Positions 16,270-27,600 of a stretch of DNA of 52,275 nucleotides are shown one piece after another. The notes beneath the pieces are model-generated. The model searched no databases and had not been told where the DNA came from. It saw only the letters and a list, made by a program, of their open reading frames with translations. Location of the stretch: contig JANYKT010000113.1 in assembly GCA_025358085.1 (NCBI GenBank), positions 1 through 52,275 of the forward strand, given 5' to 3'. Within the stretch, counting starts at the first letter, position 1, and every line of letters begins with the position of its first letter. The translations under genes and the position numbers were made by a program. The DNA is from Deltaproteobacteria bacterium (GTDB lineage: Bacteria; Myxococcota; Myxococcia; Myxococcales; 40CM-4-68-19).

Positions 16270-18105
16270 TTGTCTTTCCGATCAAAGATGTTCCTGGTCC
16301 TCGGGGCCGTGGGGCTGGTGCCATTGCTGGTGCTCGGCTTGCTGTCGTTCTCCATTAATCGCGCCGAGATTGAAAAGACGGTCGGGCGCGCCCAGGAAGC
16401 CACCGCTCTCGCCGCCGCGCGCGCCTGCGAGCGCTGGGTCGCGCAGTCCATCGAGGAGCTGCAACTTTCGCTGACGGCGATCCCCTTCGACCAGCTCAGC
16501 GCGGCCGAGACCGCCACCGTGCTCCGCATCCCGTACCGGCAGGTCGAGGCCATCGACGTCATCGCGCTCCTCGACGAGAAGGGGAACGCGCTGGCGCCGC
16601 CGCTGGTGGAGGCAAAGCGGGTCGGACTTTTGCCGCCCGAGGCGGACCTGGACGAGTTCGCGCGCCACATCCCGCTCGACTATGCGGTCGCGGCGGGCAC
16701 GGCGATCGGCCCACCCTGGACCAGTCAAGGAAGGCCGGGGCGACTGGCCATCGCGCTTCGCATCGGCACGCCGGGCTCTGCGCCGAAAGTAGTCGCGGCG
16801 CAGCTTTCGCTGGCCCAGCTCGACCGGGAGCTGCACGAGCTGGAGCAAGACGGAACCGTGGCCTGGCTGGTGGACCGCGGCGGCCTCACCATCGCGGGGC
16901 AGGCGGGCGTCGCAACGAGTGCTGGTGAGCGCGCGCTGATCGCGGAAGGAGCTGCCTCGCGGCGCACGCTCGCGCGAATCCTGCGTCGCGCCGACGGCAA
17001 GGAGTGGCTGGCGGCGTTCGCGCCGGTGGGTGAATTGGGCTGGGGCGTCGTCGTGGCGCAGCCGGCCGCGCTGGCGCTGCACGCGGCGGACCGCGTCGGC
17101 GTGTACACGCTCTTCTGGGCGGCGGTGACCCTGGTGTTGGTAGCGTTGCTGGGCGCGCTCTTGTCGCGGAGCCTGTCGGCGCCGATCAAGTCGCTTTCGG
17201 TGGCGGCGACCGCGCTCACCGAAGGGCGCTACGACCAGCGGGCGGAAGTCGAGAGCAAGGACGAGCTGGGCAAGTTTGCCGAGGCCTTCAATCACATGGC
17301 GCGCGAGGTGCGCCGCCGCGACGAGGAGATCCGCGGCTGGAACGCAGAGCTCCAGGCCCGCGTGGAAAGCAAGACCGCCGAGCTGAAGGCGGCGCAGGAC
17401 CAGATCCTGAGAACGCGCAGGTTGGCGGCGCTGGGCTCGATGGGCGCAGGCCTCGCGCACGAGCTGAACAACCCGCTCACGGCGATCGGCGGGATCGCGT
17501 CGCTCCTGCACCAACAGCTCGGCGCCGACTCGCCGTACGGCGGAATGCTGCAGCTGCTGGATGAGCAGGTGAAACGCGTCGCGCGCATCGGCGCCGGCCT
17601 GCGCCAGTTCGCCGAGCAGGAGCGCGCAACCGCGGGACGCAGATTCGCGCTGCAGGCGCCAGTGCTCGCCGCGCTCGACGCCTGCAAGACTGAGCTGGTT
17701 GCCCACGGGATCGCGCTCACCACCGACGTGCGCGCGCCGCTGCCTGAGGCCCAGGGCGACCCCGCGCAGATCCAGCAGCTGGTCGGCCACCTGATCACCA
17801 ACGCCATCCAGGCGATGCCAGGAGGCGGCAAGCTCACCGTCACCGTCGCGGACGTCGGCGGCGAGGCGCTCAAGCTCAGCGTCAGCGACACCGGCCGCGG
17901 CATCCCCGAGAACATTCGGGAGCGCATCTTCGACCCGTTCTTCACCACCAAGCCCCAGGCCTCGGGCGTCGGGCTCGGCCTCTCCATCGCGCACACCGTC
18001 GTGCTCGCGCACCACGGCAAGATCGTGGTCGACAGCGCTGAAGGCCAGGGCGCGACCTTCACCATTCTTCTCCCTGCGGCCGGCGCCGCAGCGCATCTCA
18101 GCTAG
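16270..18105 (+). CDS. Membrane sensor histidine kinase (sensor, HAMP, HisKA, HATPase)
   Basis: I prefer the TTG at 16270 (product starting MSFRSKMFLVLGAVGLVPLL, 611 aa), because GGGGA lies just upstream and the first membrane helix follows at once. The longer ATG start at 16159 adds a poor 37-residue leader. Order: TM1 (7-30), an extracytoplasmic sensor of about 245 residues, TM2 (277-300), HAMP (300-350), a coiled coil (AELQARVESKTAELKAAQDQI), HisKA with H397 in LAHELNNPL, and the ATPase domain (NAIQAMPGG, DTGRGIPENIRERIFDPFFTTK, GVGLGLSIAHTVV). It is the first gene of a close-packed plus-strand unit, followed after 7 bp by a second kinase. The response regulator at 29138 is the likely partner. 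Confidence 0.88.
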   Translation: MSFRSKMFLVLGAVGLVPLLVLGLLSFSINRAEIEKTVGRAQEATALAAARACERWVAQSIEELQLSLTAIPFDQLSAAETATVLRIPYRQVEAIDVIALLDEKGNALAPPLVEAKRVGLLPPEADLDEFARHIPLDYAVAAGTAIGPPWTSQGRPGRLAIALRIGTPGSAPKVVAAQLSLAQLDRELHELEQDGTVAWLVDRGGLTIAGQAGVATSAGERALIAEGAASRRTLARILRRADGKEWLAAFAPVGELGWGVVVAQPAALALHAADRVGVYTLFWAAVTLVLVALLGALLSRSLSAPIKSLSVAATALTEGRYDQRAEVESKDELGKFAEAFNHMAREVRRRDEEIRGWNAELQARVESKTAELKAAQDQILRTRRLAALGSMGAGLAHELNNPLTAIGGIASLLHQQLGADSPYGGMLQLLDEQVKRVARIGAGLRQFAEQERATAGRRFALQAPVLAALDACKTELVAHGIALTTDVRAPLPEAQGDPAQIQQLVGHLITNAIQAMPGGGKLTVTVADVGGEALKLSVSDTGRGIPENIRERIFDPFFTTKPQASGVGLGLSIAHTVVLAHHGKIVVDSAEGQGATFTILLPAAGAAAHLS

Positions 18106-18112
18106 GAGCCGC

Positions 18113-18832
18113 GTGAGCGAACTGGACGAACAGCACCCGGCGGAAGAGGCGAGCCTGCTCGCGCCTGGGCTCATCCATGAGCTGCGCAGCCCGCTCCTCG
18201 GCATCAAGGGCGGGCTCGAGCTGCTCGGGCGGCGTCTCGGCGAGCCCGTCACCTCGAGCGAGGAGTGGAGGCTCGTGGCCGCGCAGCTCCAGCGCATCGA
18301 AGAGCTTTTGCGCAGCTACCAGAATCTGCTCTCGCCCGCGCGCGCGCAGGTGTTGCCCTTCGCGGTGGACGAGGTGGTCGACCACGCGGTCGAGCTGCTC
18401 TCGTTCCGCCTGCGCCGGCTGGGGCCTCGCTTCAGCTGGAGCCCGCCGGAGGCGCAAATCGCGGCAGTGGGCGCGCCCAATGCGCTCCTGCACGCGATCA
18501 CGAACCTGCTGCTCAACGCGGTGGACGCGGTCGAGGAGACCGGCATCGCGGGCGCCCGGGTAGAGCTGAGGGTGCTGCGCGCGATCGAGAACAGGGTCGA
18601 GGTGCGCGTGAGCGACGAGGGGAGCGGCATCAAGCCCGAGGCCCGCGCGCGCCTGTTCGAGCCGCGCTTCACCACCAAAGCCGAGGGGCGGGGCACCGGG
18701 CTCGGGCTGCACATCGCGCGGACCATGATGCGCAATCACGGAGGCGCGGTGAGGCTGGTTGCCGACGACGATCCGTCGCGGCTGTCGTGGGCCCGCACCG
18801 AGTTCACCGTCGAGCTCCCGGCGAGTCGCTGA
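18113..18832 (+). CDS. Soluble histidine kinase, second kinase of the unit
   Basis: The GTG at 18113 follows TAGGAG, seven bases after the stop of the first kinase. The product (239 aa) has no membrane segment. It is a bare kinase core: HisKA with H22 in LIHELRSPLLGIKGGLELL, the N box ITNLLLNAVDAVEE, SDEGSGIKPEARARLFEPRFTTK, and GTGLGLHIARTMMRNHGG. A sensor domain is missing, so it may receive its signal from the membrane kinase or act with it on a shared regulator. Two kinases side by side, with a single receiver protein at the end of the unit, is unusual. The intact catalytic boxes suggest that it is active. Confidence 0.85.
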   Translation: MSELDEQHPAEEASLLAPGLIHELRSPLLGIKGGLELLGRRLGEPVTSSEEWRLVAAQLQRIEELLRSYQNLLSPARAQVLPFAVDEVVDHAVELLSFRLRRLGPRFSWSPPEAQIAAVGAPNALLHAITNLLLNAVDAVEETGIAGARVELRVLRAIENRVEVRVSDEGSGIKPEARARLFEPRFTTKAEGRGTGLGLHIARTMMRNHGGAVRLVADDDPSRLSWARTEFTVELPASR

Positions 18833-18839
18833 AGTTTTC

Positions 18840-19802
18840 ATGGCCAAATCAAAGTCCAGGTTGCGCAGCGTGCTCGAGGTGGCGATTCCCGCCCTCCTGG
18901 TGCTCGCGTGCGCGCTGGTCGTCTTCCGCCGCTCGGTCTACGAGCCGCCGGCGGCGGCGCCGCAAGTCACCGCCCTGCCCGCCTTGCCGGCCAGTCCGGC
19001 CGTTCGCGCCGACGCCCCCGAGGAGGCGGTGGTCCTCTCCGTGACCGGTCCGGTCCAGCGCGCGCACGCGAACGGAGCCTGGGCGAAGCTGCTTGCCGGC
19101 GAGCGCCTCAAGGCGGACGAATCGATCCGGACCGGCAAGGGCGGCAGCACCGATCTGCGCATCGGTGACAAGTCGCGCCTCTCGGTGACGGACTCTACGC
19201 AGGTCACCATCCGCGAGCTGACCCACGCGGTGCACCGCTTCAAGCTCGATCGCGGCCGCCTCGCGGTGGACTACAAGCCGGACGGCGAGCGGGTCCTCAA
19301 GATCGAGAGCGAAGGCAGCGACGCCGTCGCCGAGACCACGGGCGCGCGCTTCAGCGTGCTCAGCTCCGGCTCGACCATCGCGGTGGCCACCGAGACCGGC
19401 TCGGTCAACCTGCGCGCGGCCGGGCAGGTGGTCGCCATCGGCGAAGGGCGCCAGGCCGTCGCGCGCAAGGACGAGGCCCCGGGAGCTGCCTTGGCAGTCC
19501 TTCCCGTCAAGCTGCTGCTCAAGGTCGCCGGCGCGGACACGCAGGACCTCTGCGCCAGCGTCTCGGGCCAGGCGGACCCGGGCTCGGAGGTGCTGGTCGA
19601 CGGCGTGCCTGCACAGGTCGACAAGGCCGGACACTTCGAGGTCAAAGTGCCGCGCCGGCCGGCCGAGAAGAAGAACGTGCTGGTGGCGATGCGCGACCCG
19701 CTCGGGCGCGAGGAAACCCGCACCATCCCCTGCGGCGCGCTGGGAGACGGCAACGTCGATGACCTCGCCATCCGCTGGAAGAAGCGGTTGGTCGCGCAAT
19801 GA
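18840..19802 (+). CDS. FecR-domain membrane-anchored protein
   Basis: The ATG at 18840 gives 320 residues. A short basic N-terminus (MAKSKSRLRS) is followed by one membrane helix (about 12-30) and an Ala/Pro linker. The FecR domain spans about 65-220: VTGPVQRAHANGAWAKLLAGERLKADESIRTG, then RIGDKSRLSVTDSTQVTI and ATETGSVNLRAAGQVVAIGEG. The C-terminal 90 residues form an Ig-like domain (CASVSGQADPGSEVLVDGVPAQVDKAGHFEVKV). FecR domains sense or bind envelope partners. Here there is no ECF sigma factor next door, so the iron-transport scheme does not apply. It overlaps the next gene by ATGA and lies 7 bp after the kinase gene. Confidence 0.82.
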   Translation: MAKSKSRLRSVLEVAIPALLVLACALVVFRRSVYEPPAAAPQVTALPALPASPAVRADAPEEAVVLSVTGPVQRAHANGAWAKLLAGERLKADESIRTGKGGSTDLRIGDKSRLSVTDSTQVTIRELTHAVHRFKLDRGRLAVDYKPDGERVLKIESEGSDAVAETTGARFSVLSSGSTIAVATETGSVNLRAAGQVVAIGEGRQAVARKDEAPGAALAVLPVKLLLKVAGADTQDLCASVSGQADPGSEVLVDGVPAQVDKAGHFEVKVPRRPAEKKNVLVAMRDPLGREETRTIPCGALGDGNVDDLAIRWKKRLVAQ

Positions 19803-21631
19803 TCTGCGGGCTTCTCCTCACTGCAGCGGCGCTGGGTTCTGCGGTGACGGTCACACCGGGCCTTGAGGTGAAACCCACGCTCCTGGTGCTCGGCGAGGAG
19901 CCGTCGCGCGCCACGCTCTTCATCACGGCCGCCCAAAAGCCGCAGCTCTCGGCGAGCGTGGGGCGCATCGAGAATCTGCGCCCGTCCGGGCCCTCGTCCT
20001 GGCTCGCTGACTACCTGCCTCCCGAGGAGACCATCCCGCGCGTCGCGCTGATCGCCGCGCTCGACGGCGCCGAGCTGTCGTGGATCGCGCTTCCGCTCTG
20101 GGGCCAGGGCGACGCCATCGTGCAGACGCGGCGGCATGCGCGCATCAGCGTCGACATTGGCTCGCGCTCGTTCGGTCCCGTCGAGGCGGATGCGAACGGC
20201 GAGGCAGTGGTGCCGGTGGTGGTGCCGCCCGGTGTACGCGAGGCCAGGCAGAAGGGGCGTGCCATCGATCTGCACGTCCCCGCCACGCAGCTCGTACATG
20301 CGGTGCTGCTGCAGGCCAGTGCCCGCGCCGACCAGGCCTCGGCCATCGAGGTGCGCGTGCTTGCCGTCTCCGCGGAAGGCCAGCCGCGAAGCGGCGCACA
20401 GCTCCTCTTCCGCGCGACGCGCGGCACGGTCGGCGAAGTTCATGAGCGCGCGCCCGGCGAGCTGTCCGCGGTGTGGACACTGCCGCCGGGCGCGGCGACG
20501 ATCGCGCACCTCGAAGTTGCGCTCAAGGAAGCGCCGCGGCTCTTCGCAACCCTCGCGCTCGCGCTCGAAGCCGGGCCTGCGGCGAGTCTCGAGCTCAGCG
20601 CCGATCGCGCGCAGCTGGTCGCTGGTGAGCCCGCGCCGCTCGTGCTGCGGGTGGTGGGCCGTGATGCAGCGGGCAATCTCTCGCCCGAGCCACTCGAGAT
20701 CGAGAGTGCCGCGAGGGTGGGCGATCACTTCGAACTGCGTGCGCCCGAGCAGCTGGTCGGTCGCGCGCTCGAAGTCGTGGCGCACCCGCGCGGCCGGGCA
20801 CAGCCCCACGCAAGCCTGCTGGTAAAGCTCCTCCCCGCCGCCGCCGCCGCCGTGGTGCTCGACCCACCCGCCGCCTGGGTGGAGACCGGCTCGCGCCTGC
20901 AGCTTCGCGCGCGCAGGATCGACCGCTTCGGCAACGCCGTTCCCGCGCAAGCCGCGCCCGTGGTCTTCACCGCCGAGGGCAGCCTGGTCGCGGTGAGGGC
21001 CCAGGCGGACGGCGCCTGGCTCGCGACCTACCTGCCCCCCAAGCGCTGGACCCGCCCCGAGACAGAGGTCGAAGTCCGCTGGGGGCCTTCGGCAGCGCGC
21101 AGCCGCATCTCGATCCTCCCGCGGGACACGCTCTTCGCGCTCAGCCCCAAGCTGGGCCTGCTCAGCAACTTTGCGCGGCTCACCTCGCCGCTCGCCGCCA
21201 TCGAGGCCTCGCTGCGCAGCGATCGCTTCGGCCCCGAGCTGGGACTTGCCGCCGAGGTCTCGTGGGCGTTCGCGACCCGCAACGACGCGGCGGGCGGCGG
21301 CGTGGTGCACCTCAAGGACGATTTTTTCGCGCTCTCGACGCAGTTGTCGCTGCGCCGGCGCGTCGGCATCCGCGCCCTGCTCTTCGTCGGCGCGGGGCCC
21401 TCGCTGACGCTGGCGCAAAACCATCTCGGCTTCGGCAACAATCCGTGGCTCACCGAGCGCGCGCTCGTCGCTGGCGCGCTGGTGTCCACCGGCATGGAGC
21501 TGCGTTTCCCGCGGCTGATTCCGTTCGCGGAGCTGCGCTGGTCGTGGCACGCCGACCCGCATTTCGCCACCGTTTCGGGCGCGCAAGGCGCTTTTTCTCT
21601 CGCTCTGGGATCGCGCTTTGAGCTTCATTAG
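19799..21631 (+). CDS. Secreted Ig-like protein with C-terminal beta barrel, probably outer membrane
   Basis: The ATG at 19799 overlaps the FecR gene (ATGA). A signal peptide (MICGLLLTAAALGSA-V) begins a 610-residue protein. Residues 20-420 look like four or five Ig-like or invasin-type beta domains (for example SADRAQLVAGEPAPLVLRVVGRDAAGNLS and TGSRLQLRARRIDRFGNAVPA). The last 180 residues alternate in the way of a small outer-membrane barrel, starting with FALSPKLGLLSNFARLTSPLAAIEASL and ending SLALGSRFELH. It is probably an outer-membrane anchor or pore for the giant lipoprotein encoded by the next gene, whose start lies inside this one. Confidence 0.7.
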   Translation: MICGLLLTAAALGSAVTVTPGLEVKPTLLVLGEEPSRATLFITAAQKPQLSASVGRIENLRPSGPSSWLADYLPPEETIPRVALIAALDGAELSWIALPLWGQGDAIVQTRRHARISVDIGSRSFGPVEADANGEAVVPVVVPPGVREARQKGRAIDLHVPATQLVHAVLLQASARADQASAIEVRVLAVSAEGQPRSGAQLLFRATRGTVGEVHERAPGELSAVWTLPPGAATIAHLEVALKEAPRLFATLALALEAGPAASLELSADRAQLVAGEPAPLVLRVVGRDAAGNLSPEPLEIESAARVGDHFELRAPEQLVGRALEVVAHPRGRAQPHASLLVKLLPAAAAAVVLDPPAAWVETGSRLQLRARRIDRFGNAVPAQAAPVVFTAEGSLVAVRAQADGAWLATYLPPKRWTRPETEVEVRWGPSAARSRISILPRDTLFALSPKLGLLSNFARLTSPLAAIEASLRSDRFGPELGLAAEVSWAFATRNDAAGGGVVHLKDDFFALSTQLSLRRRVGIRALLFVGAGPSLTLAQNHLGFGNNPWLTERALVAGALVSTGMELRFPRLIPFAELRWSWHADPHFATVSGAQGAFSLALGSRFELH

Positions 21632-24600
21632 ACGCCGCCTCGCCGTACTTTTTCTCCTGGCCGCGGCAGCCTGCCAGCGTGGCGCGTCGCCTGCGTCCGC
21701 GCCGTTCATCCACGACGTGCAGCCGATGGGCGGGCTGCGGTCGGTGGCAGCACAGATGCGCATCCACGGCGGCAACTTCTTTGTGCGGGCCGGCGATTCG
21801 CTCGGCGGCGGCGGCGCCAGCGCCGACGGCCAATTCACCGCGACGCTCGGCGACGTGCCCATCGCGGTCGAGCGGCTGGAGGACGGCGAGCTGCGGGCGA
21901 GCATTCCCGCCGGCCTCCCGGCAGGCATCTACGACCTGACCGTGACCTCTCCGTTCGGTCTCACAGCGGGCCTCCGAGGCGCCTGGACCGCCTCCGACTT
22001 CACACCGGCCCAGCTCGGGGGGGTGGCCACGGTGGTCTCGACGGTGAGCACCGGACAGGCTTTCGATCTGACGCTGGCCGTGCGCAACAGCGGCGGCACC
22101 AGCGCGCTCGCAGTCTCGGCGGGTGGACCCGGCGCGAGTTGCACCGGTGCCACAGCGACGCAGGCGATCAGCGGCGGCGCGAGCGGCAACTTCGTCTGGC
22201 ACTGCGTGGCGGGAGAGCCGGGCGTCCTCGAGGTGACCTTCGCCGTCAGTGGAACGGACGCAGTCTCGGGACAGCCGATTGCCCCGGCCGAGGCCATCCT
22301 CGCGCGCTGGCAGATCGTGCAGCGGAGCTCGCTCGCCGCGGCGCCTCTCGCGCCTCCCGCCACCGCAGAGACCGGGCAGCTGCTGTCATTCGCGCTCGCG
22401 GTCACCAACACCGGCCGCGCGACGGCCAGGGCAGTCACCTTCCCGACGCCCACCTCCAGCGGAACGGCCACGCTCGAGCTCGTCTCGGCTCCCGGCGCAG
22501 AGGACGTTCCCGGCAGCGCCCAGCGCGACTTCATCTGGACCTTACGCGCCACCGCCGCCGGATCGATCGCGCTGGTCGCCTCGGGCGGAGCAGGCACCGA
22601 CGAGAACGACGGCCTCCCCGTCGCGGTCCCGCGATCCTCGTGGCCCGTGGAATTGGTGGTGACGCCGGCGCAACTCCAGGCAGAGGCGGTGGCGTCGCGC
22701 GCGCAGGTGAGTGTCGGGCAGCGCCTCGAGGTCCGGGTCCGGGTCGCGAACGCGGGGCTCGAGGACGCTTCCGCGGTTTCGGTCGCGCTGCAGCAGAGCG
22801 GCGTCGCTACGCTTGCCATCGAAGTTGCGCCGCAGGTCGCGACCGTCGCCGGAGGTGCAGCGGTCGATTTCGTCTTCGGATTGCGCGCGGTCAGTGCCGG
22901 CGGGGTGGCGCTGTCTTTCTCTGCTTCCGGCCAAGACGCGCTCAGCCTGGCAGCGGTGCTTGCGTCCGCCTCCAGCGCGCTCGTCATCCAGACGCCGCCA
23001 GCGCTTTCGGAAACGGCCACGGCCAGTCCCGCGCAGGTCAGCACCGGCCAGACAATCACGCTGCGTCTCGACGTCACGAATGCGGGCGAAGCCACTGCCG
23101 CATCGGTGCTGCCCGTCGCGACCGGCGCACGCCTCGTGCAGACGCCCCCGGCGCAGGAGCTGCCCGGCGGCGCGACCCGCACCTTCTTCTGGTCCGCCGT
23201 CGCCGATGCATCGGGTCCCGTTACCTTCTCGCTGACCGGCGCCGGCACCGACGTAAACTCCGGAGCGGCCGCGCAGCTTCCTGCGCTCGCCTCCAACACC
23301 ATCGCCGCGACCACTCCCGCCGCGCTCTCGACCACCGCCGCGCTCGACCACGCACAGGTCAGCGTCGGCGAGCCATTCGTGTTGCAGGTCACGGTGCACA
23401 ATGGCGGTGGAGGCGCAGCCACCGGAGTTCGCTGCGCCACGCCCTCGACCACCGGCGCGGGCACGGTTTCACTCCAGGCGTCTCCAGCCCCGCAGGACAT
23501 CGCTGCCAATGGCAGCGCGACCTTCCTCTGGAGCTACACCGCGACCGGCAAAGGCGCGCTCGACTTGGCAACCATCGCGACCGGCACGGATGCGAACAGC
23601 GGAGTCCAGATCCAGTCCGCTGCCGCGACACCCGCGAGTTTGACCGTTCAAACGCAAGCTGTGCTCAGCGGAACGGCGGCGCTGGTGCCGGCGCGCGCCA
23701 GCAAAGGCCAACTGGTCGCGCTGCAACTCGACGTGACCAACGGCGGCGACGCGACCGCCACGGCCGTGACGCCAGGCGCGGCGACCGTCACCACAGGAAC
23801 GGCGTCGCAGCAGACGGCGCCCGCCGCGCAGGACATCGCGGGCCATGCAAAAGCACGATTCACCTGGACCTTCGTCGCCGGCGCGACGGGCTCCCTGCAG
23901 ATCTCGACCTCGGCCTCCGGCACCGACGGCAACAGCGCGCTGGCAGTGAGCACCGGAGCGGTGCTGGCGAACGCCTCGGTGCAGTCCGCGCCTGCACTCT
24001 CGGGTGCCGCGCGGCTGTCTCTCGTGCAGGCGAGCATCGGCCAGACCCTGACGCTCTTCCTCGACGTGACCAACGCAGGCGAAGCGACGGCGGTCGCCTT
24101 CACGCCGGCGGCGCCCGGCGCCAGCAGTGGAGCGGCCCAGGTGACGGCGTCTCCCGCCGCCGCCGACGTTCCGGGCAAGTCCACCGTGACTTTCCAATGG
24201 ACCATCGCCGCGCAGGTCTCGGGCGCGGTGGACTTCAGCCTGTCCGGCACCGGCACTGATGGGAACGGCGCCGGCCCGGTCGCGCTGACCTCGATCATCA
24301 GCCCATCGCTCCTGGTGCAGCGGCCGGCGCAGCTCTCGGCAAGCGCGCGACTCTCCACCTCGTCGGCCGACGTCGGTCAGGATTTCCAGCTCTTGCTCGA
24401 TGTCACCAATGCAGGCGAGGCCACGGCCACCAACGTGGTCCCCTCCGTGCCGGTCGCGACCGGCACCGCGGTCGGAACGCTCTCGGCGCAGCCGACCAGC
24501 CAGACGGTATTGGGCAACAACACCACGGTCACCTTCAGCTGGACCTTCCACTCAACCGGCGCGGGCACCGCAGGCTTCAGCGCCGGCGCTACCGGCAGCG

Positions 24601-27600
24601 ATGCGAATTCAGGCCTGCGCGTCGACACCGGCACCGCAACAAGCCCATCCATCGACGTGGTCGTGCCGGCCTCGCTCTCGGCGACGCTTTCGGCGGGGCC
24701 CTCGCCCATCAATCACAGCGGCGCCATCACCGTTACCCTCAACGTGACCAACACTGGCGGCGCCGCGGCGAAGGACGTGCTGCCGACCCTGACGATCACT
24801 GGCGGCGCGACGCTGGTGAACCCGGCGCAGCAATCGGTCCAGGTCATCGGCGCCGGCAAGACCGGTTCGTTCAGCTGGACCTACCGCGGCGACACCCTCG
24901 GCACAGCGACCTTCGCCGCGACAGTCGCGGGCACCGACACGAACACCAGCGCGCCCCTCTCGGCCAACGCCGGTTCCGCGGCAGTCATTGTGCAGCGGCG
25001 CGCGGCGCTGGCGGGCGTCTTTTCGCTTCCGGCCGCGGTCGATCAAGGTCAGGACTTCACCGTCACGCTCAAGGTCTCCAATGCCGGAGACTCAGCCGCC
25101 AATGCGGTCACGCCGCTCTCGCCGGCGCTGTCCGGAAGCGGATCGATTCTGCTGCTCGCCACCCCGGCGCTGTCGAGCGCGACCATCGCCGGCGGCTCCA
25201 GCGCCGCTTTCAGCTGGCAGTACCGCGCGACTTCGCTCGGCACAGTGACCTTGTCCGGCGGCGCATCCGGCACCGACGCGGTGGACAGCGGCTCCGTCTC
25301 GACCCCGGCCGTCACCTCAGTGCCGCTGCAGATCCAGGCACCCGCCGCGCTCAGCGCGAGCGCGTCCGTCTCGCTGGCGCAGCTGAACGTCGGCCAGACT
25401 GCCGTCTTCACGCTGCACGTCGCCAACACGGGCGGAGCGCAGGCAAACGCGGTCACCGGCACAGTTCCTGTGCTCGGGGGTGCCGGCACCCTTTCGCTCG
25501 TCTCGAGTCCGGTCCCACAGGCGATCGGTGCCGGCGCCTCGTTCGACTTCGTCTGGACGTACCAAGCCACCGCTGCCGGCTCGGTCACGCTCAGCGCCGG
25601 CGCGAGCGGCACCGACGACAACACCGGCAGCGCCGTCGTCGCGGCCTCGGCCCAGGCTTCGCTCCTGGTGCAGACGGCTGCGCTGCTCTCGGCTTCGCTC
25701 ACTGCGCCGTCGACGGCCAATCAAGGCGACACCATCACCATTTCGTTCGCGGTGATCAACTCGGGCGGGGCGACGGCGCTGGGAGTGAAGCCCGCCGCGC
25801 TCTCGTCCGGCGGCGTCGGCGCGACCCTGCTCAGCGGACCGCTGCCGGCAAGCGCGGACGTTCCTGGGGGCGCCACACAAATTTTCGCCTGGACCTACGG
25901 AGTCCCAACCAAGGGGAGCGTGACCTTCTCGGGCAGCGCGGCCGGCACCGACGCCAACAGCCGGGCTGCGGTCCCCGCCAGCGCAGGTCCCATCCAGGTA
26001 GTAGTGCAAGCTGGCGCGGCGCTGGCCGCCGTTTGTTCCGCACCCGCCTCGGCAAACCAGGGTCAGAACTTCACTGTCACGCTCACGGTCACGAACAGCG
26101 GCGTGTCTGCGGCCCTTACCGTCGCTCCTTCCGCGCTCACGCTCGCGGGTCTCGGCTCGGCCACGCTGGTCTCGGGACCCTCGCCCGCCACTGCCACCAT
26201 CACCGGCGGAAACGCTGTCGCCTTCACCTGGCAATTCACCGGCGGGGTCCAGGGCCCGGTCACCTTCACCGGCGCGGCCACGGGGGTCGATGCGGTGGAC
26301 CAGCGCGCGGTCTCGGCCCCGAGCGCGACCTCCGGAGCCGTTCAGATCCAGGCGGCCGCGGTGCTGGTGGCCACCGCCGCAACTTCGCTGGCCAGCGTTG
26401 ATGTCGGCCAAACCTTCACTTTCACGCTCCACGTCACCAACACCGGAGGGGGCGACGCCAAGAGTGTCACGCCGTCCGCTCCACTGCTCACCGGCACAGC
26501 GTCCGTCTCGCTCACTACCAGTCCGGGGAAGCATGACATCGCGGGCGGGGCCTCGTTCGACTTCGTCTGGACCTTTACGGCGACCGGCCCAGGCACACTG
26601 ACCCTGAACGCCGGCGCCAGCGCTACCGACCCGAATAGCGGCAACTCCATCAGCGTGCCCCCGGCCTCGGCCTCGCTACTGGTGCAGACGCCGGCCGCGC
26701 TCGCAGCTGTCACCTCCGCGCCGGCGGTCGCCAATCAGGGCGACGCCATCACGCTCTCCCTGACGGTCAGCAATACAGGCGGCTCCACCGCGCAGTCGGT
26801 GAAGCCCGCCGCGCCGGTGGTCGGCGGCGCCGGCGCGACCTTGCTCAGCGGGCCTCTCCCGGCGAGCGCCAACATCGCCGGTGCGGCCGCGCAGACCTTC
26901 AGCTGGACCTTCCGCGCCGCAACGCTCGGCACGGTGACCTTCTCGGGCACTGCTTCCGGTACGGACGCCAACACCGCGGCCGCCGTCTCGGCGACGAGCC
27001 CGGCGGCGAACATGCGGGTGCAGTTGCCCGCGACTCTTGGACTCTCGCTCACGGTGCCGGTTGTCGCGGTCAACGTAGGCCAGTCGTTCACGGTCACCCT
27101 CGTCGCTTCGAATGCGGGCGCCTCGAACGCAAACGCCGTCACGCCGTCTGCGCTTCTGGTCTCCGGCGCCGGCAGCGCGAGCGCCCCCGCGCCCGCCTCC
27201 GCCGTGGTCGCGGGACAAGGGTCGCAGAGCTTCGCCTACCAATGCACCGGCACGGCCGCGGGCAAGCTGGGCTTCTCCGGCACCGCTGCCGGCTCCGACG
27301 CCGTGAATGGCTCGGCGCTCTCGGCCAGCGTCACCTCCACCCAGGTGACGGTACAGACGCCGTCTGCTCTCACCGCCTCGCTCGTCATCCCGCTCGGCAT
27401 CGCTCTCGCCGACGTCTTCACGGCCGCCCTCACCGTCACGAACACGGGCGACGCCGCCGCGCAGGCGCTCGTTCCCACTATCGCAGCCAGCGGCACCGCC
27501 ACTGTCACGCAGGCCTCCGGCCCTTTGCCTGCCGCGCCTTTCATGCTCGCCGGCCACTCTTCGCAAACTTTCGCCTGGACCTTCACCGCCACCGGCGAGG

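Noticed and set aside
16282-18297. Long open minus-strand frame opposite the histidine kinases
   Set aside because: The plus strand has complete HAMP, HisKA and ATPase motifs. The antisense product is low-complexity, as expected from high GC3.
18840-19802. FecR of an iron-uptake sigma system
   Set aside because: No FecI-type sigma or TonB receptor is adjacent; the neighbours are kinases and a repeat lipoprotein.
19271-21928. Very long open frame on the minus strand opposite the FecR/barrel genes
   Set aside because: It is an antisense shadow: the product is Arg/Gly/Ala-rich with no domain, while the plus strand carries a signal peptide, Ig-like domains and gene overlaps.
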